Shown: positions 41,794-51,544, counted from the first letter of the stretch. The stretch: DNA of 64,000 nucleotides from Aphodoplasma sp045541115 (GCA_045541115.1 JAZQIM010000020.1:1-64000); one strand, 5' to 3'. Notes: a model not told the origin generated them from the sequence alone. Translations and numbers: made by a program.

Positions 41794-42654
41794 ACGACAG
41801 GTGTAATTGTTAAAGGCATAGGCGGATTTTACTATGTAAAAGCCGACGGCAATATGTATGAATGTAAGGCGAGAGGAAAGTTTCGCAAGGACGCAAACGT
41901 GCCTATGGTAGGCGATTATGTCGATATAGAGGCACGCGGCGGCAAAGGAAGCATAGAAAAGATTCATGAGCGAAAATCGATGCTCATACGGCCCGCAGTA
42001 GCAAACATCAATCAGCTTGCAGTTGTTGCTGCACTTGCATCGCCTGATCCGAATCCATCTTTGATTGACAGTTTTCTTATCATAGCAAAGCATAGCGGAA
42101 TTGATGCGATTTTATGCCTTAACAAATCGGATCTGACAACATCTGATGAGCTTGAAAAGATATATCGCGCTTCCGGCATAAAAGTTGTTATAACAAATGC
42201 AATAAGCGGTGAAGGAATCGACGAATTAAAGTCGCTTTTATCGGGCAAGATAACGGCATTTGCAGGAAATTCCGGTGTCGGAAAATCGAGCCTTTTAAAT
42301 GCACTTGGAGCAGGCGCGCTTGAAACGGGAGAAATAAGTGAGAAGATAAGGCGCGGACGCCACACGACACGTCACGTAGAGCTTTTAGAGCTTGCTGATG
42401 GCGCACTCGTGCTCGACACACCGGGGTTTTCGAGTTTTGAAATGCCGAAAATACGGGCAAACGAGCTTGAGAATTATTTTATAGAGTTTGAAGAGTATAT
42501 CGGCAAATGTAAATTCAGGGGATGTTCGCATACAAGCGAGCCCGGATGTGCCGTTCTTGAGGCGCTTGATGAAGGAAAAATTTCGAAGATGCGCCATGAA
42601 AGCTATAAAAATATATATGAACAATTAAAACAAATAAAAGAATGGGAAAGATAG
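41794..42654 (+). CDS. rsgA: Ribosome small-subunit-dependent GTPase A, apparent ACG start
   Basis: About 286 residues. Late 30S assembly GTPase: N-terminal OB fold, circularly permuted G domain (G4 CLNKSDL before G1 GNSGVGKSS at 158), DTPGFSSFE, and a C-terminal zinc knuckle (CKFRGCSHTSEPGC). The first ATG in frame (41854) would cut off the first OB strand. In frame upstream is TGVIVKGIGGFYYV, the family N-terminus, beginning at an ACG exactly seven bases after AGGGGG (41781-41786). No ATG, GTG or TTG lies between. So the start is probably ACG 41794, or a T-to-C change or sequence error turned ATG into ACG. In the operon, 15 bp after prkC. Confidence 0.9.
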   Translation, partial: TTGVIVKGIGGFYYVKADGNMYECKARGKFRKDANVPMVGDYVDIEARGGKGSIEKIHERKSMLIRPAVANINQLAVVAALASPDPNPSLIDSFLIIAKHSGIDAILCLNKSDLTTSDELEKIYRASGIKVVITNAISGEGIDELKSLLSGKITAFAGNSGVGKSSLLNALGAGALETGEISEKIRRGRHTTRHVELLELADGALVLDTPGFSSFEMPKIRANELENYFIEFEEYIGKCKFRGCSHTSEPGCAVLEALDEGKISKMRHESYKNIYEQLKQIKEWER

Positions 42655-42675
42655 ACGACAAAAGGAGAGATAACA

Positions 42676-43341
42676 ATGATAAAAATAGCACCATCAGTTT
42701 TATCTGCTGATTTTTCATGCATGAAAGAGCAGCTTGCTGCAATTAAAGAAGGCGGAGCAAAATATGTTCATATCGACGTAATGGACGGGGCGTTTGTGCC
42801 GAATATCGCGATGGGCCCGACATTTATTTCGAGCATACGCAAATGCTCAGATCTTGTATTTGATGTGCATCTTATGATTGACAGACCGGAAAGATATATA
42901 GAGGCATTTGCAAAGGCCGGCTCTGACATTATAACTGTGCATATAGAAGCGACGGATGATTTGCGCGGCTGCATAAAGAAGATAAAAGAGTGCGGCAAAA
43001 AGGCAGGCGTTTCGATAAAGCCTGCGACAAAGGTTGAAGAAATTGCCGACGTGCTTGATGAGCTCGATTTAGTGCTTGTTATGTCTGTTGAGCCGGGGTT
43101 TGGCGGCCAGGGATATCTTGATTGTGCAGATGAAAAGCTTATGCAGCTTAAGAGTCTTGTGCGCGAAGGCGTAGATATATCCGTAGATGGTGGTATTAAG
43201 CTCGATAACCTAGAGCACGTAATAAAGATGGGAGCAAATACTGTCGTAGCAGGAAGTGCCATCTTTAATACAGATGATTTAGTAGCGCAAACAAGACGTT
43301 TTGTTGAGCTTGCTGCGAAAAGTGAGGAAGGCTTAAAGTGA
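42676..43341 (+). CDS. rpe: Ribulose-phosphate 3-epimerase
   Basis: 221 residues. Interconverts ribulose 5-phosphate and xylulose 5-phosphate. MIKIAPSVLSADF, HIDVMDGAFVPN, MSVEPGFGGQ and SVDGGI are all present. Start ATG 42676 after AGGAGAG. Ends in a GTGA overlap with the thiN gene. Confidence 0.97.
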   Translation: MIKIAPSVLSADFSCMKEQLAAIKEGGAKYVHIDVMDGAFVPNIAMGPTFISSIRKCSDLVFDVHLMIDRPERYIEAFAKAGSDIITVHIEATDDLRGCIKKIKECGKKAGVSIKPATKVEEIADVLDELDLVLVMSVEPGFGGQGYLDCADEKLMQLKSLVREGVDISVDGGIKLDNLEHVIKMGANTVVAGSAIFNTDDLVAQTRRFVELAAKSEEGLK

Positions 43342-43955
43342 GAGCGGTTATAATATGCGGCGGCGACATAGGAAGTTATGAGCGTGCAAAAAAGCAGATA
43401 AAAAAAGAGGACATGATTATATGTGCCGATTCGGGATATGAGCATGCAAAAAAAATGAACGTAACGCCGTACGCTGTGCTTGGAGATTTTGATTCCTGCG
43501 ATATCGCAAAGATAGAGTGTGAAAACATAAAAACATATCCGGTAAAAAAAGATTTTACAGATAGCGAGATTGCTGCAAAGTATGTGGTAGAGCATGGTGC
43601 AGATGAAATATTGTTTTTGGCATCTACAGGCGGAAGAATCGACCACGCTCTTGCAAATATTTATCTTTTAAAAACGATGTTTCAAAACAATGTGAGCGCT
43701 GCGATTTTTGACGGTATATCGACTTTATGGTACTGTGCCGGCAAAATCAGCGTTAAAGGAAATGTGGGCGATTTACTTTCGGTAATTCCGTTTTCTGATG
43801 TAGGCGAAATTACGACGAGAGGCCTTATGTATGAGCTTACAGCCCAGCCGCTTCCATCCACAGGAGTAAGCAATGTTTTTGTGTCGTGTAATGCGAGCGT
43901 CGAGGTTGGCTCTGGCGAGGCGATTATTGTTTATACGCCGTCGGAAAATATTTAA
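43338..43955 (+). CDS. thiN: Thiamine pyrophosphokinase
   Basis: 205 residues. Converts thiamine to thiamine diphosphate. Motifs: CGGDIGSYERAK, ICADSGYEHAKK, VLGDFDS, KDFTDSEIAAKY, ASTGGRIDHALAN. GTG start overlapping rpe. No TPP riboswitch precedes it, as it sits inside the operon. Last gene of the long operon; a strong terminator follows. Confidence 0.94.
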   Translation: MRAVIICGGDIGSYERAKKQIKKEDMIICADSGYEHAKKMNVTPYAVLGDFDSCDIAKIECENIKTYPVKKDFTDSEIAAKYVVEHGADEILFLASTGGRIDHALANIYLLKTMFQNNVSAAIFDGISTLWYCAGKISVKGNVGDLLSVIPFSDVGEITTRGLMYELTAQPLPSTGVSNVFVSCNASVEVGSGEAIIVYTPSENI

Positions 43956-43970
43956 TAATTAAATATGATT

Positions 43971-44009
43971 AAAAACCGTTTTGCGATTTTATTGCAAAAC
44001 GGTTTTTTT
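43971..44009 (+). terminator. Terminator ending the yicC-thiN operon
   Basis: AAAAACCGTTTTGC pairs with GCAAAACGGTTTTT across a 9-nt loop, then T's. It separates the housekeeping operon from the dcw cluster. Confidence 0.9.
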
Positions 44010-44158
44010 GTTTTATATACAAATTATATAAAAAGATGCTTCAGTTTTATACAAAATAGCCCAATGTAAAAAAATTTTTATAAAAATTTAAAAAAAAATA
44101 TAAAAAACTATTGAAAAAGTGAAATAAATCGTGTAAAATTTGAGTGTAAAGGGTAAAA

Positions 44159-44202
44159 AGTGTGAAAAAGTGGTTGCAAGTGGTTAAAAATTATGTTAAA
44201 AT
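44159..44202 (+). promoter_or_regulatory. dcw promoter with MraZ-box direct repeats
   Basis: AGTG words recur at exact 10-bp steps: 44159, 44169 and 44179 (AGTGTGAAAA, AGTGGTTGCA, AGTGGTTAAA). MraZ binds tandem direct repeats of this kind upstream of its own gene. They overlap the -35 TTGCAA (44174-44179); after 17 bp comes the -10 TAAAAT (44197-44202). Binding would block the promoter, fitting MraZ autorepression. A looser GAGTGTAAAG lies at 44142. Confidence 0.75.
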
Positions 44203-44236
44203 ACTATTGCAACTATCACAAGTCGAGGTGAAAAGC

Positions 44237-44677
44237 TTGTTTATCGGCGAATACAGTCACAACATAGATGCCAAAGGCAGAATGATAATACCGTCCAAAT
44301 TTAGAAAAGATGAGTTGGGCGAGATTTTCTATGTCACAAAAGGCACAGATAAATGCTTGTTTGTATTCTCGCGCGATGAATGGGCAAAGTTTGAAGAAAA
44401 CCTTTCAAATATACCGATTACGACAAATCCAAAGGCTGCTGCCTTTGTAAGATTCTTTCTTTCTGGCGCTGTAGAATGTGAAGTGGACAAGCTTGGAAGA
44501 ATAAATCTTCCGCAATATCTTCGTGAGTATGCGGGGCTTGAAAAAGATGTAAAGGTTTTAGGCGTAAGAAGCCGTATAGAAATCTGGGATACAAAGACAT
44601 GGAGCGAATATTGCGACAAAGAGATTACTCTTGAAAATGTGATTGACAGCATGGGCTCTATAGGAATGGATTTTTAG
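44237..44677 (+). CDS. mraZ: MraZ transcriptional regulator
   Basis: 146 residues. AbrB-like DNA-binding protein with two similar MraZ units (FIGEYSHNIDAKGRMIIPSKFR and AVECEVDKLGRINLPQYLREY). Represses the dcw operon in bacteria studied. TTG 44237 is chosen: GAGGTG lies six bases before it and the family start is FIGEY. The frame extends back to 44162 but that would run through the promoter. Confidence 0.95.
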   Translation: MFIGEYSHNIDAKGRMIIPSKFRKDELGEIFYVTKGTDKCLFVFSRDEWAKFEENLSNIPITTNPKAAAFVRFFLSGAVECEVDKLGRINLPQYLREYAGLEKDVKVLGVRSRIEIWDTKTWSEYCDKEITLENVIDSMGSIGMDF

Positions 44678-44690
44678 GCGGTGATGCATC

Positions 44691-45626
44691 GTGGAGTTTA
44701 AGCATATACCTGTAATGCTTAATGAGTGTATAGAAAACCTCAACATAAAACCTGACGGAATTTATGTTGACGGTACGCTTGGCGGCGCGGGACACAGCAC
44801 ACATATAGCAGAAAAACTTTCGGATAATGGTATGCTCATTGGCATTGACCGTGACGATAATGCTATTAAGGCGGCAAGCGAAAGACTTGATGAATTTGGC
44901 AAAAAAGTTCGTATTGTAAAAAACAACTTTAAAAATATAAACGAAGTATTATCTACTCTTGGCATCGACAAAATTGACGGTGCACTTCTCGACCTAGGTG
45001 TGTCATCGCATCAGCTCGATGAGGCGAGCAGGGGATTTAGTTATATAAATGATGCGCCGCTCGATATGAGGATGGACCAGAGCGCGCCGATAAGCGCGTA
45101 CGACGTAGTAAACGGTTATGACGAGCAGCACCTTGCCAAAATTATAATGGATTATGGTGAGGAGCGCTGGGCAAAAAGAGTTGCACAGTTTATTGTGCAA
45201 AAGAGAAGCATTAAGCCGATAGAAACCACATTTCAGCTCGTGTCTGTCATAAATGCTGCGATTCCAAAGCAGGCTCGTATGACAGGCGGGAACGCTGCAA
45301 AAAGAACTTTTCAGGCAATAAGAATTGAGGTAAATGGCGAACTTGAGATTCTTCGGGGCGCAATAGATGATTTTATATCAAGACTTAAAGCGGGAGCGAG
45401 ATTTGCGGTAATAACGTTTCATTCGCTCGAAGACAGAATAGTAAAAGAGCAGTTTGCGTTTCATGCGCGTGGTTGCACATGTCCGAAGGAATTTCCTGTA
45501 TGTGTATGTAACGCTAAGCCGGCGGTCAGGCTCATTACTTCAAAGCCCATCGTCGCATCGAAAGAAGAACTTGAGTACAATTCGCGCTCGAAAAGCGCTA
45601 AATTAAGAGTTATAGAAAAGCTTTAA
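44691..45626 (+). CDS. rsmH: 16S rRNA m4C1402 methyltransferase
   Basis: 311 residues. Formerly MraW. HIPVMLNECIENL, YVDGTLGGAGHS, LLDLGVSSHQLDEASRGFSY, TFQAIRIEVNGEL, FHSLEDRIVKEQF. GTG 44691, eight or so bases after GGCGGTG; 13 bp after mraZ. Confidence 0.96.
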   Translation: MEFKHIPVMLNECIENLNIKPDGIYVDGTLGGAGHSTHIAEKLSDNGMLIGIDRDDNAIKAASERLDEFGKKVRIVKNNFKNINEVLSTLGIDKIDGALLDLGVSSHQLDEASRGFSYINDAPLDMRMDQSAPISAYDVVNGYDEQHLAKIIMDYGEERWAKRVAQFIVQKRSIKPIETTFQLVSVINAAIPKQARMTGGNAAKRTFQAIRIEVNGELEILRGAIDDFISRLKAGARFAVITFHSLEDRIVKEQFAFHARGCTCPKEFPVCVCNAKPAVRLITSKPIVASKEELEYNSRSKSAKLRVIEKL

Positions 45627-45661
45627 TACAAACGTAGGGGAAAAATTACTGTGGGGAGGTT

Positions 45662-46165
45662 ATGAAGTTGCGCACAAACGGAAATCTTGCAATAAGTCCG
45701 GGCTATAAGCCGAGCTATCAGCCGTCGCAAGCTGCGCTTAAAAGAAAAGCAGAGCTTAAAAGAATGGAGCAGCAAAAGGCAAAGGCTAAAAACCTTAATA
45801 TTGCAGTGGCCGTATTTTATATGGCGCTTATATTTGCTATCGCATTTTGTCTTGTGAGCAGAGAAGTAAGCCTTTATGAAAAAAGCAGCGAAATAAGCCG
45901 CCTTGAGAACAGACTTGAGCAAGCGCAAAGCGAAACAAAGCGTGCGCAGATTGCAGCCGAGCAGGCAATAGATTTAAATGCACTTGAAGAAGCGGCAGCA
46001 ACGAAGTATGCAATGAGTCGTCCCGAGAAAACCCGTACAGTATACATAAACATACAACAAGAAGATTACGTTGAAAAGGTTTCAGAAAAGAATTTTGGCA
46101 CGAATCTTCAGCAAAACATACAAAACAGTATGAGAAATCTTTTTGGAATATTTGGTGTAAATTAA
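45662..46165 (+). CDS. ftsL: FtsL-like septum protein
   Basis: 167 residues. Cytoplasmic basic N-terminus, one membrane helix (about 46-65), then a coiled coil (about 70-105) outside. The position between rsmH and the PBP gene is that of ftsL; sequence conservation is low in this family. ATG 45662 is only two bases from GGAGG; TTG 45668 would have better spacing (eight), so the start may be two codons later. It bridges DivIB/DivIC and the septal PBP. Confidence 0.8.
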   Translation: MKLRTNGNLAISPGYKPSYQPSQAALKRKAELKRMEQQKAKAKNLNIAVAVFYMALIFAIAFCLVSREVSLYEKSSEISRLENRLEQAQSETKRAQIAAEQAIDLNALEEAAATKYAMSRPEKTRTVYINIQQEDYVEKVSEKNFGTNLQQNIQNSMRNLFGIFGVN

Positions 46166-46212
46166 GCTTATATTATAATAAAGCAAATCAATCCATTACC
46201 AAAGCAACGTTG

Positions 46213-46266
46213 GAAAGTGAGGCTTGAGAGCGATTTGAAAAGCAAATCTCTTGGTCTCACTTTTTA
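46213..46266 (+). terminator. Terminator-like hairpin between ftsL and spoVD
   Basis: AAAGTGAG (46213-46220) pairs with CTCACTTT, with an inner GATTTG/CAAATC stem, followed by T's. It may partly separate ftsL from spoVD. The rest of 46267-46420 has no gene and no clear promoter. Confidence 0.65.
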
Positions 46267-46420
46267 TTATCACATCAAAAAGAATATGTGGTATATGACT
46301 AATCAAAAGCAAAGTATTTTTGTGCATTAAAAAGCGCATATAGTGTTTTGCTTTATTTGCATTTAAAGAAACTTTAAAACGTTTATGTCGCGGTGCGACA
46401 AAATTTGTGGAGGTATATAT

Positions 46421-48622
46421 ATGCAGGCTCCAAGAAGAAAGGTAAAAAAGCGCATATTTGTCTTTATGCTTGTATTTTGCTTTGCATTTGTAGTGCTTGC
46501 AGGCCGTGTGGCGTGGTGGCAGGTAATAAAAGGAGCAGAGCTTAAAAAAGCGGCGACACAGCAACAGACGCGCGACAATATCATAACGAGCAAGCGCGGA
46601 ACGATATATGATCGAAACAATAAAGAACTTGCAGTGAGCGCATCGGTAGAAATGGTAACTGTATCGCCAAACGAGATAAAAAAGGCTGACTCACAGGAAT
46701 TAGTTGCAACACAGCTTGCGCAGATTTTGTCGCTCGAATATGAAGACGTATATAAAAAGATTACAAAAAATTCGGCATATGAAATCATTAAGCGTAAGGT
46801 TGAAAGTGAGCAGACAGATCAGATAAGAAAGCTTAAAGCTGATGACGATACGAAGAAGGCCTTTGCAGGAGTATATCTTGAGGAAGACACGAAGCGATAT
46901 TACCCTTATGGAACATTCGCATCGCACGTGCTCGGATTTACAGGAACAGACAATCAGGGTTTATATGGCATTGAAAAGGCGTATGACGAAGAGCTTTCGG
47001 GCGTTGCAGGCCGTGTTATTTCAGTGAAAAATGCCGTAGGCGTTGATATGCCATATAAATATGAGCAAAAGTACGACTCACAGGACGGACTTAACGTCGT
47101 ACTTACGATTGATGAAACGATACAGCATTTTGCTGAAAAGCATCTGGCACAGGCGTATGAAGAAAACAAGCCCGCCAAGGGGGCTTTTGCAATCGTTATA
47201 TCACCGAAAACAGGCGAGATTCTTGCGATGGCAACAAAGCCTGACTTTGATTTAAACAAACCGTTTGAAATAACGATTCCCGATGTGCTTGAATCTATAT
47301 CGGCGCTTCCGCAAGATGAGCAAAGTGCGGCTAAAAATGTGGCGTTGCAGTCACTTTGGAAAAATAAAGCCGTAACAGATACATATGAGCCCGGCTCTGT
47401 ATTTAAAATACTTACATACGCTATGGCTCTTGAAGAAGGAGTAACATCAGTAAACGATACATTTAACTGTCCGGGCTATTCTGTAGTCGGCGGAGTAAGA
47501 ATAAACTGCTGGAAGACTGTTGGACACGGACACGAAACTCTTTCACAAGGACTTCAGAATTCGTGCAACCCCGTTTTAATGGAGCTTGGTTCAAGGCTTG
47601 GCGTTGATACATTCCGTAGATACTTCCAGAGCTTTGGTATGGATGCAAGAACGGGCTTTGATATTGTGGGCGAAAGCTCGGGCGTATTTTTCAAGGAAGG
47701 AGCTATGCACGAAGTTGAGCTTGCAACATGTACATTTGGTCAGTCCTTCCAGGTAACACCGCTTCAGCTTTCAGCGGCAATTTCTGCCGTAGTTAATGGT
47801 GGTAATCTGATGCGGCCGCATATAGTAAAAGCATTTACAGATGCTGATGGCAATGTTGTAAAGAATTTCGAGCCAGAACTTGTAAGAAAGATTTTATCGG
47901 AAGAAACTTCGCAAACGATGAGAGGCTTTATAGAAAGCGTTGTTACCGATGGTACGGGCAGAGGAGCAAAAATTGAAGGATATAGAATCGGCGGCAAAAC
48001 GGGAACGTCGGAAAAACAGCCGCGCGGAAACAGGAAATACGTTGCGTCGTTTCTTGGAGTTGCGCCTGCCGATGATCCGGAGCTTTTATGCATAGTTGCA
48101 ATCGACGAGCCGACAGGAGATTTGTATCAGGGCAGCCAGATTGCGGCTCCTGTAGTAAGAAATATACTCGAAGATACTCTTCGTTATCTTGGATATGAAA
48201 AAAAGCTCGAGGGTGATGAGCTTAAGGCTATGCAGTCAAATGTGCCTGAAATAAGAGGACTTGCGCTCAGTGAAGCTAAAAAGCAACTTGCAGCCGGTGG
48301 TTTTGCAATTGAGGTAGTAGGCGATGGTGACATCGCAATGCAGCAGCTTCCAAAGCCGGGAGCATCGCTTGCAAAGGGCTCGACGGTTATAATATATACT
48401 CATGAGTCGGAAATTCCAAAGGTAATGGTGCCCGATGTCACAGGTATGAATGTAGCTGATGCGCGCGCGGCAATTAAGGGCGCAGGACTTAATATAGAGG
48501 TAATCGGCGCATCTGATGAGGCGTCACAGTCGCCTGCAAGCAAACAGGACCCGCCTGCCGGAAGTGAAGTAAATCCGGCGTCTACTGTAAGAGTAGAATT
48601 TGTATTTATGGACGGAGATTGA
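46421..48622 (+). CDS. spoVD: SpoVD-type class B penicillin-binding protein with two PASTA domains
   Basis: 733 residues. Peptidoglycan D,D-transpeptidase. Short basic N-terminus, membrane anchor (about 11-29), dimerisation domain with RGTIYDRNNKELA, transpeptidase with active-site PGSVFKIL (S326, K329), SCN motif (NSCNPV) and GGKTGTS, then two C-terminal PASTA domains (about 615-733). SpoVD makes the spore cortex in Bacillus; it is the only class B PBP in this cluster, so it might also serve division, as FtsI (inference). ATG 46421 is eight bases after GGAGG. Confidence 0.93.
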   Translation: MQAPRRKVKKRIFVFMLVFCFAFVVLAGRVAWWQVIKGAELKKAATQQQTRDNIITSKRGTIYDRNNKELAVSASVEMVTVSPNEIKKADSQELVATQLAQILSLEYEDVYKKITKNSAYEIIKRKVESEQTDQIRKLKADDDTKKAFAGVYLEEDTKRYYPYGTFASHVLGFTGTDNQGLYGIEKAYDEELSGVAGRVISVKNAVGVDMPYKYEQKYDSQDGLNVVLTIDETIQHFAEKHLAQAYEENKPAKGAFAIVISPKTGEILAMATKPDFDLNKPFEITIPDVLESISALPQDEQSAAKNVALQSLWKNKAVTDTYEPGSVFKILTYAMALEEGVTSVNDTFNCPGYSVVGGVRINCWKTVGHGHETLSQGLQNSCNPVLMELGSRLGVDTFRRYFQSFGMDARTGFDIVGESSGVFFKEGAMHEVELATCTFGQSFQVTPLQLSAAISAVVNGGNLMRPHIVKAFTDADGNVVKNFEPELVRKILSEETSQTMRGFIESVVTDGTGRGAKIEGYRIGGKTGTSEKQPRGNRKYVASFLGVAPADDPELLCIVAIDEPTGDLYQGSQIAAPVVRNILEDTLRYLGYEKKLEGDELKAMQSNVPEIRGLALSEAKKQLAAGGFAIEVVGDGDIAMQQLPKPGASLAKGSTVIIYTHESEIPKVMVPDVTGMNVADARAAIKGAGLNIEVIGASDEASQSPASKQDPPAGSEVNPASTVRVEFVFMDGD

Positions 48623-48651
48623 TATAGAAATTTAGAGAGGAGCGATTTTTG

Positions 48652-50097
48652 ATGAAGCTTTCGACGCTGCTTGACGGACTTGAAATAAAAAAAGATGAGT
48701 CGGCGCTTTGCACACAGGTTTCGGGGATTGCATACGATTCAAGAAGTGTAAAAAAAGGCGATGTATTTGTGTGCATAAAAGGCTATAGCACAGACGGTCA
48801 CAAATACGTAAAGAGCGCCTGCGAAAACGGAGCTGCAGCCATCGTAGCAAGTGACGAAATCTGCGCAGATGTACCAGTTGCATATGTAGAAGATACGCGT
48901 CTTGCCCTTGCACACATGTCGAAGGCATATTTTAACAATCCTCTTAAAGATATTAAGCTTATAGGCGTTACGGGAACAAACGGAAAAACGAGCGTTACGT
49001 ATCTTATAAAGGCGATGCTTGAGGCAAAAAATATTAAGGTTGGTCTTATAGGCACGAATCAGAATATGATTGGCAGCCGCATTATACCTACAGAGCGCAC
49101 AACTCCCGAATCATATGAGCTTTACAAAATGTTTTCGCAGATGGCGGCTGAAGGTGTAGGATGCGTTGTTATGGAGGTTTCAAGCCATGCGCTTGAGCTT
49201 AACCGAGTTGGCGGATGCGAGTTTGAGACGGCAGTCTTTACAAATCTTACACAGGACCACTTAGACTTTCACGAAAACATGGAAAATTATTTTGCGGCAA
49301 AATGCAAGCTGTTTTCGATGTGCAAAAATGCAGTTATAAATATAGATGATGAGTATGGCGCGCGCATAGCAGAAAAATGCGGCGCAAACATTACTTCGTA
49401 TTCAATCGACAAGCCGTCCGATGCCCACGCACAAGGCATACACATAAGTGCAAAAGGTGTGGAGTATGAGCTTTTGTGCGCAGATGAAAGATATAGCGCA
49501 TCTGTAGCAATACCCGGAAGATTTTCGGTGTATAACTCTCTTGCGGCAATATGCGCAGCAAGAACGCTTAATATTGATATGCCAACATGCCTTGATGCGT
49601 TAAAGCATGCCGGCGGAGTAAAGGGACGCGCAGAAATAGTTGATACTGACACGGATTTTACCGTAATAATAGATTATGCGCATACACCTGACGGGATAGA
49701 GAATATACTTTCGACAGTTAATGAGTTTAAAGAGGCGAGAGTAATTACGCTGTTTGGATGCGGCGGTGACAGAGATAAAAGCAAGCGTCCCAAAATGGGA
49801 AAAAGTGCAGGAGATTTATCTGACTTTCTTATTGTCACGTCGGATAATCCGAGGACGGAAGATCCTGAATCAATTATTGATGACATCATGAGCGGCGTAA
49901 TAGAGAGCGGCTGCGAGTATGTACGAATAGAAAACAGACGCGAGGCAATACGTTATGCGCTTTGTAACGCGAAAAAGGGCGACATAATAGTACTTGCAGG
50001 CAAAGGTCATGAAACGTATCAGATTTTAAAAGATGAAACGATTCATTTTGATGAGCGCGAGGTTGTGCGAGAAATACTTGACGAGATAAATAATTAG
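48652..50097 (+). CDS. murE: UDP-MurNAc-tripeptide synthetase (meso-DAP adding)
   Basis: 481 residues. Adds the third amino acid to the peptidoglycan precursor. GTNGKTS ATP loop (from 108), TPESYEL, and the motif DNPRTEDP (398-405) that marks meso-diaminopimelate rather than lysine. ATG 48652 is eight bases after AGAGGAG. 29 bp after spoVD. Confidence 0.96.
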   Translation: MKLSTLLDGLEIKKDESALCTQVSGIAYDSRSVKKGDVFVCIKGYSTDGHKYVKSACENGAAAIVASDEICADVPVAYVEDTRLALAHMSKAYFNNPLKDIKLIGVTGTNGKTSVTYLIKAMLEAKNIKVGLIGTNQNMIGSRIIPTERTTPESYELYKMFSQMAAEGVGCVVMEVSSHALELNRVGGCEFETAVFTNLTQDHLDFHENMENYFAAKCKLFSMCKNAVINIDDEYGARIAEKCGANITSYSIDKPSDAHAQGIHISAKGVEYELLCADERYSASVAIPGRFSVYNSLAAICAARTLNIDMPTCLDALKHAGGVKGRAEIVDTDTDFTVIIDYAHTPDGIENILSTVNEFKEARVITLFGCGGDRDKSKRPKMGKSAGDLSDFLIVTSDNPRTEDPESIIDDIMSGVIESGCEYVRIENRREAIRYALCNAKKGDIIVLAGKGHETYQILKDETIHFDEREVVREILDEINN

Positions 50098-50128
50098 GTT
50101 AAAGATGGTATTAAGAGGAGAAAAGCAT

Positions 50129-51508
50129 ATGGAGCCAATCAGTATAAAGCAAATAGTTGATGCTCTCGGCGCTACGCTTTTATGCGGCGACGAAAATATA
50201 ATTATAAAATCAATTACGACGGATAGCCGTAAAAGCGGAGAAAATATGCTCTTTATACCTCTTGTAGGCGAAAATTTTGACGGGCACGATTTTATAAAAG
50301 CATCATTTGACAATGGCGCAGTTGCATCACTTACACATAAAAAAGAAATTACGCCATGTGAAAAAGCACTGATATATGTAGATGACACAAAAGAAGCACT
50401 CTGTAATCTTGCACGTTCCTATCTTGAAAGAAATCGTACAAATGTAGTAGCTCTTACGGGTTCTGTTGGAAAGACGACGACAAAGGACATGGTTGCGGCG
50501 GCACTTTCGGAAAAGTATAATGTGCTTAAGACGCAGGGGAACTTTAACAACGACATAGGATTGCCTCTTACTGTCTTTAATATCGATAAAAGTCACGATA
50601 TTGCAGTTCTTGAAATGGGAATGAACCACTTTGGCGAAATACATAAACTTGTTTCGATTGCGCATCCTGATAAGGCGATTATTACGAATGTTGGTATGTC
50701 GCACATAGAAAATCTTGGATCGCGCGAGGGAATACTTTCGGCAAAGATGGAGATTGTAGATTATTTTGATGAAGGAAATATGCTTTTTTTAAACGGCGAT
50801 GACGATATGCTTTCTAAAGCCAAGCATAAAAAAGGGTATAAGATAACGACGTTTGGAATAGAAAATGAGGATGTGGACTTTAGGGCAGTAAATATAGCAA
50901 AGAGTCCGCGCCATATCGAGTTTGATATTTTATACGACGAAAAAAGCGTACATATAGAGTTAGCCGTTCCGGGAAGACATAATGTATACAACGCACTTTG
51001 TGCGTTTGCGATTGCAAAAAGCTTTGATATAGAAGATGAGAAGATAACAAAGGGCCTTGCGGGCTTTTGTCCTTCTGGCATGAGAATGAATATAGAATCT
51101 GCAGGAGAGATTACACTTATAAATGACTGCTATAACGCATCGCCATCATCTGTTGAGGCGGCACTTGATGTGCTTTGTGCACTCAAGTCAAAGCGACACA
51201 TCGCAATTTTAGGCGATATGCTTGAAATGGGGGATTATGCACAAAAAGCACATACACAGCTCGGCGAAAAGATAGCGGGGATGAATGTAGATATGCTTTT
51301 ATGTGTTGGAAATGAAGCGAAAAATATGTGCATCGGCGCAAAGAGTATGGGAATGGATGCTAAAAAGGTTTATCATTTTAAAGATAATAAAGAGCTTACA
51401 TTATGCCTTAAAAAGCTTATAGAAAAAGGCGATGCTGTTTTGGTAAAGGCATCGCGCTCTATGAGATTTGAGCAGATTGCGCAGGCTCTTAAGGAAATTT
51501 TTTGTTAG
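50129..51508 (+). CDS. murF: UDP-MurNAc-tripeptide-D-Ala-D-Ala ligase
   Basis: 459 residues. Adds the D-Ala-D-Ala dipeptide. LTGSVGKTTTKDM ATP loop, NFNNDIGLPLTVF, EMGMNHFGEI, NDCYNASPSSVEAAL. ATG 50129 after AGGAGAA; the longer frame lacks an RBS. Confidence 0.96.
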   Translation: MEPISIKQIVDALGATLLCGDENIIIKSITTDSRKSGENMLFIPLVGENFDGHDFIKASFDNGAVASLTHKKEITPCEKALIYVDDTKEALCNLARSYLERNRTNVVALTGSVGKTTTKDMVAAALSEKYNVLKTQGNFNNDIGLPLTVFNIDKSHDIAVLEMGMNHFGEIHKLVSIAHPDKAIITNVGMSHIENLGSREGILSAKMEIVDYFDEGNMLFLNGDDDMLSKAKHKKGYKITTFGIENEDVDFRAVNIAKSPRHIEFDILYDEKSVHIELAVPGRHNVYNALCAFAIAKSFDIEDEKITKGLAGFCPSGMRMNIESAGEITLINDCYNASPSSVEAALDVLCALKSKRHIAILGDMLEMGDYAQKAHTQLGEKIAGMNVDMLLCVGNEAKNMCIGAKSMGMDAKKVYHFKDNKELTLCLKKLIEKGDAVLVKASRSMRFEQIAQALKEIFC

Positions 51509-51544
51509 AATATAAAAACAAAGGCGATAAGGAGCGATTCGTAG

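Noticed and set aside
42768..43646. 292-codon open frame on the minus strand over rpe and thiN
   Set aside because: Antisense of two well-supported genes, with no RBS and no recognisable family.
43900..43960. TPP riboswitch sought near thiN
   Set aside because: The gene overlaps rpe inside an operon and no thi-box was seen.
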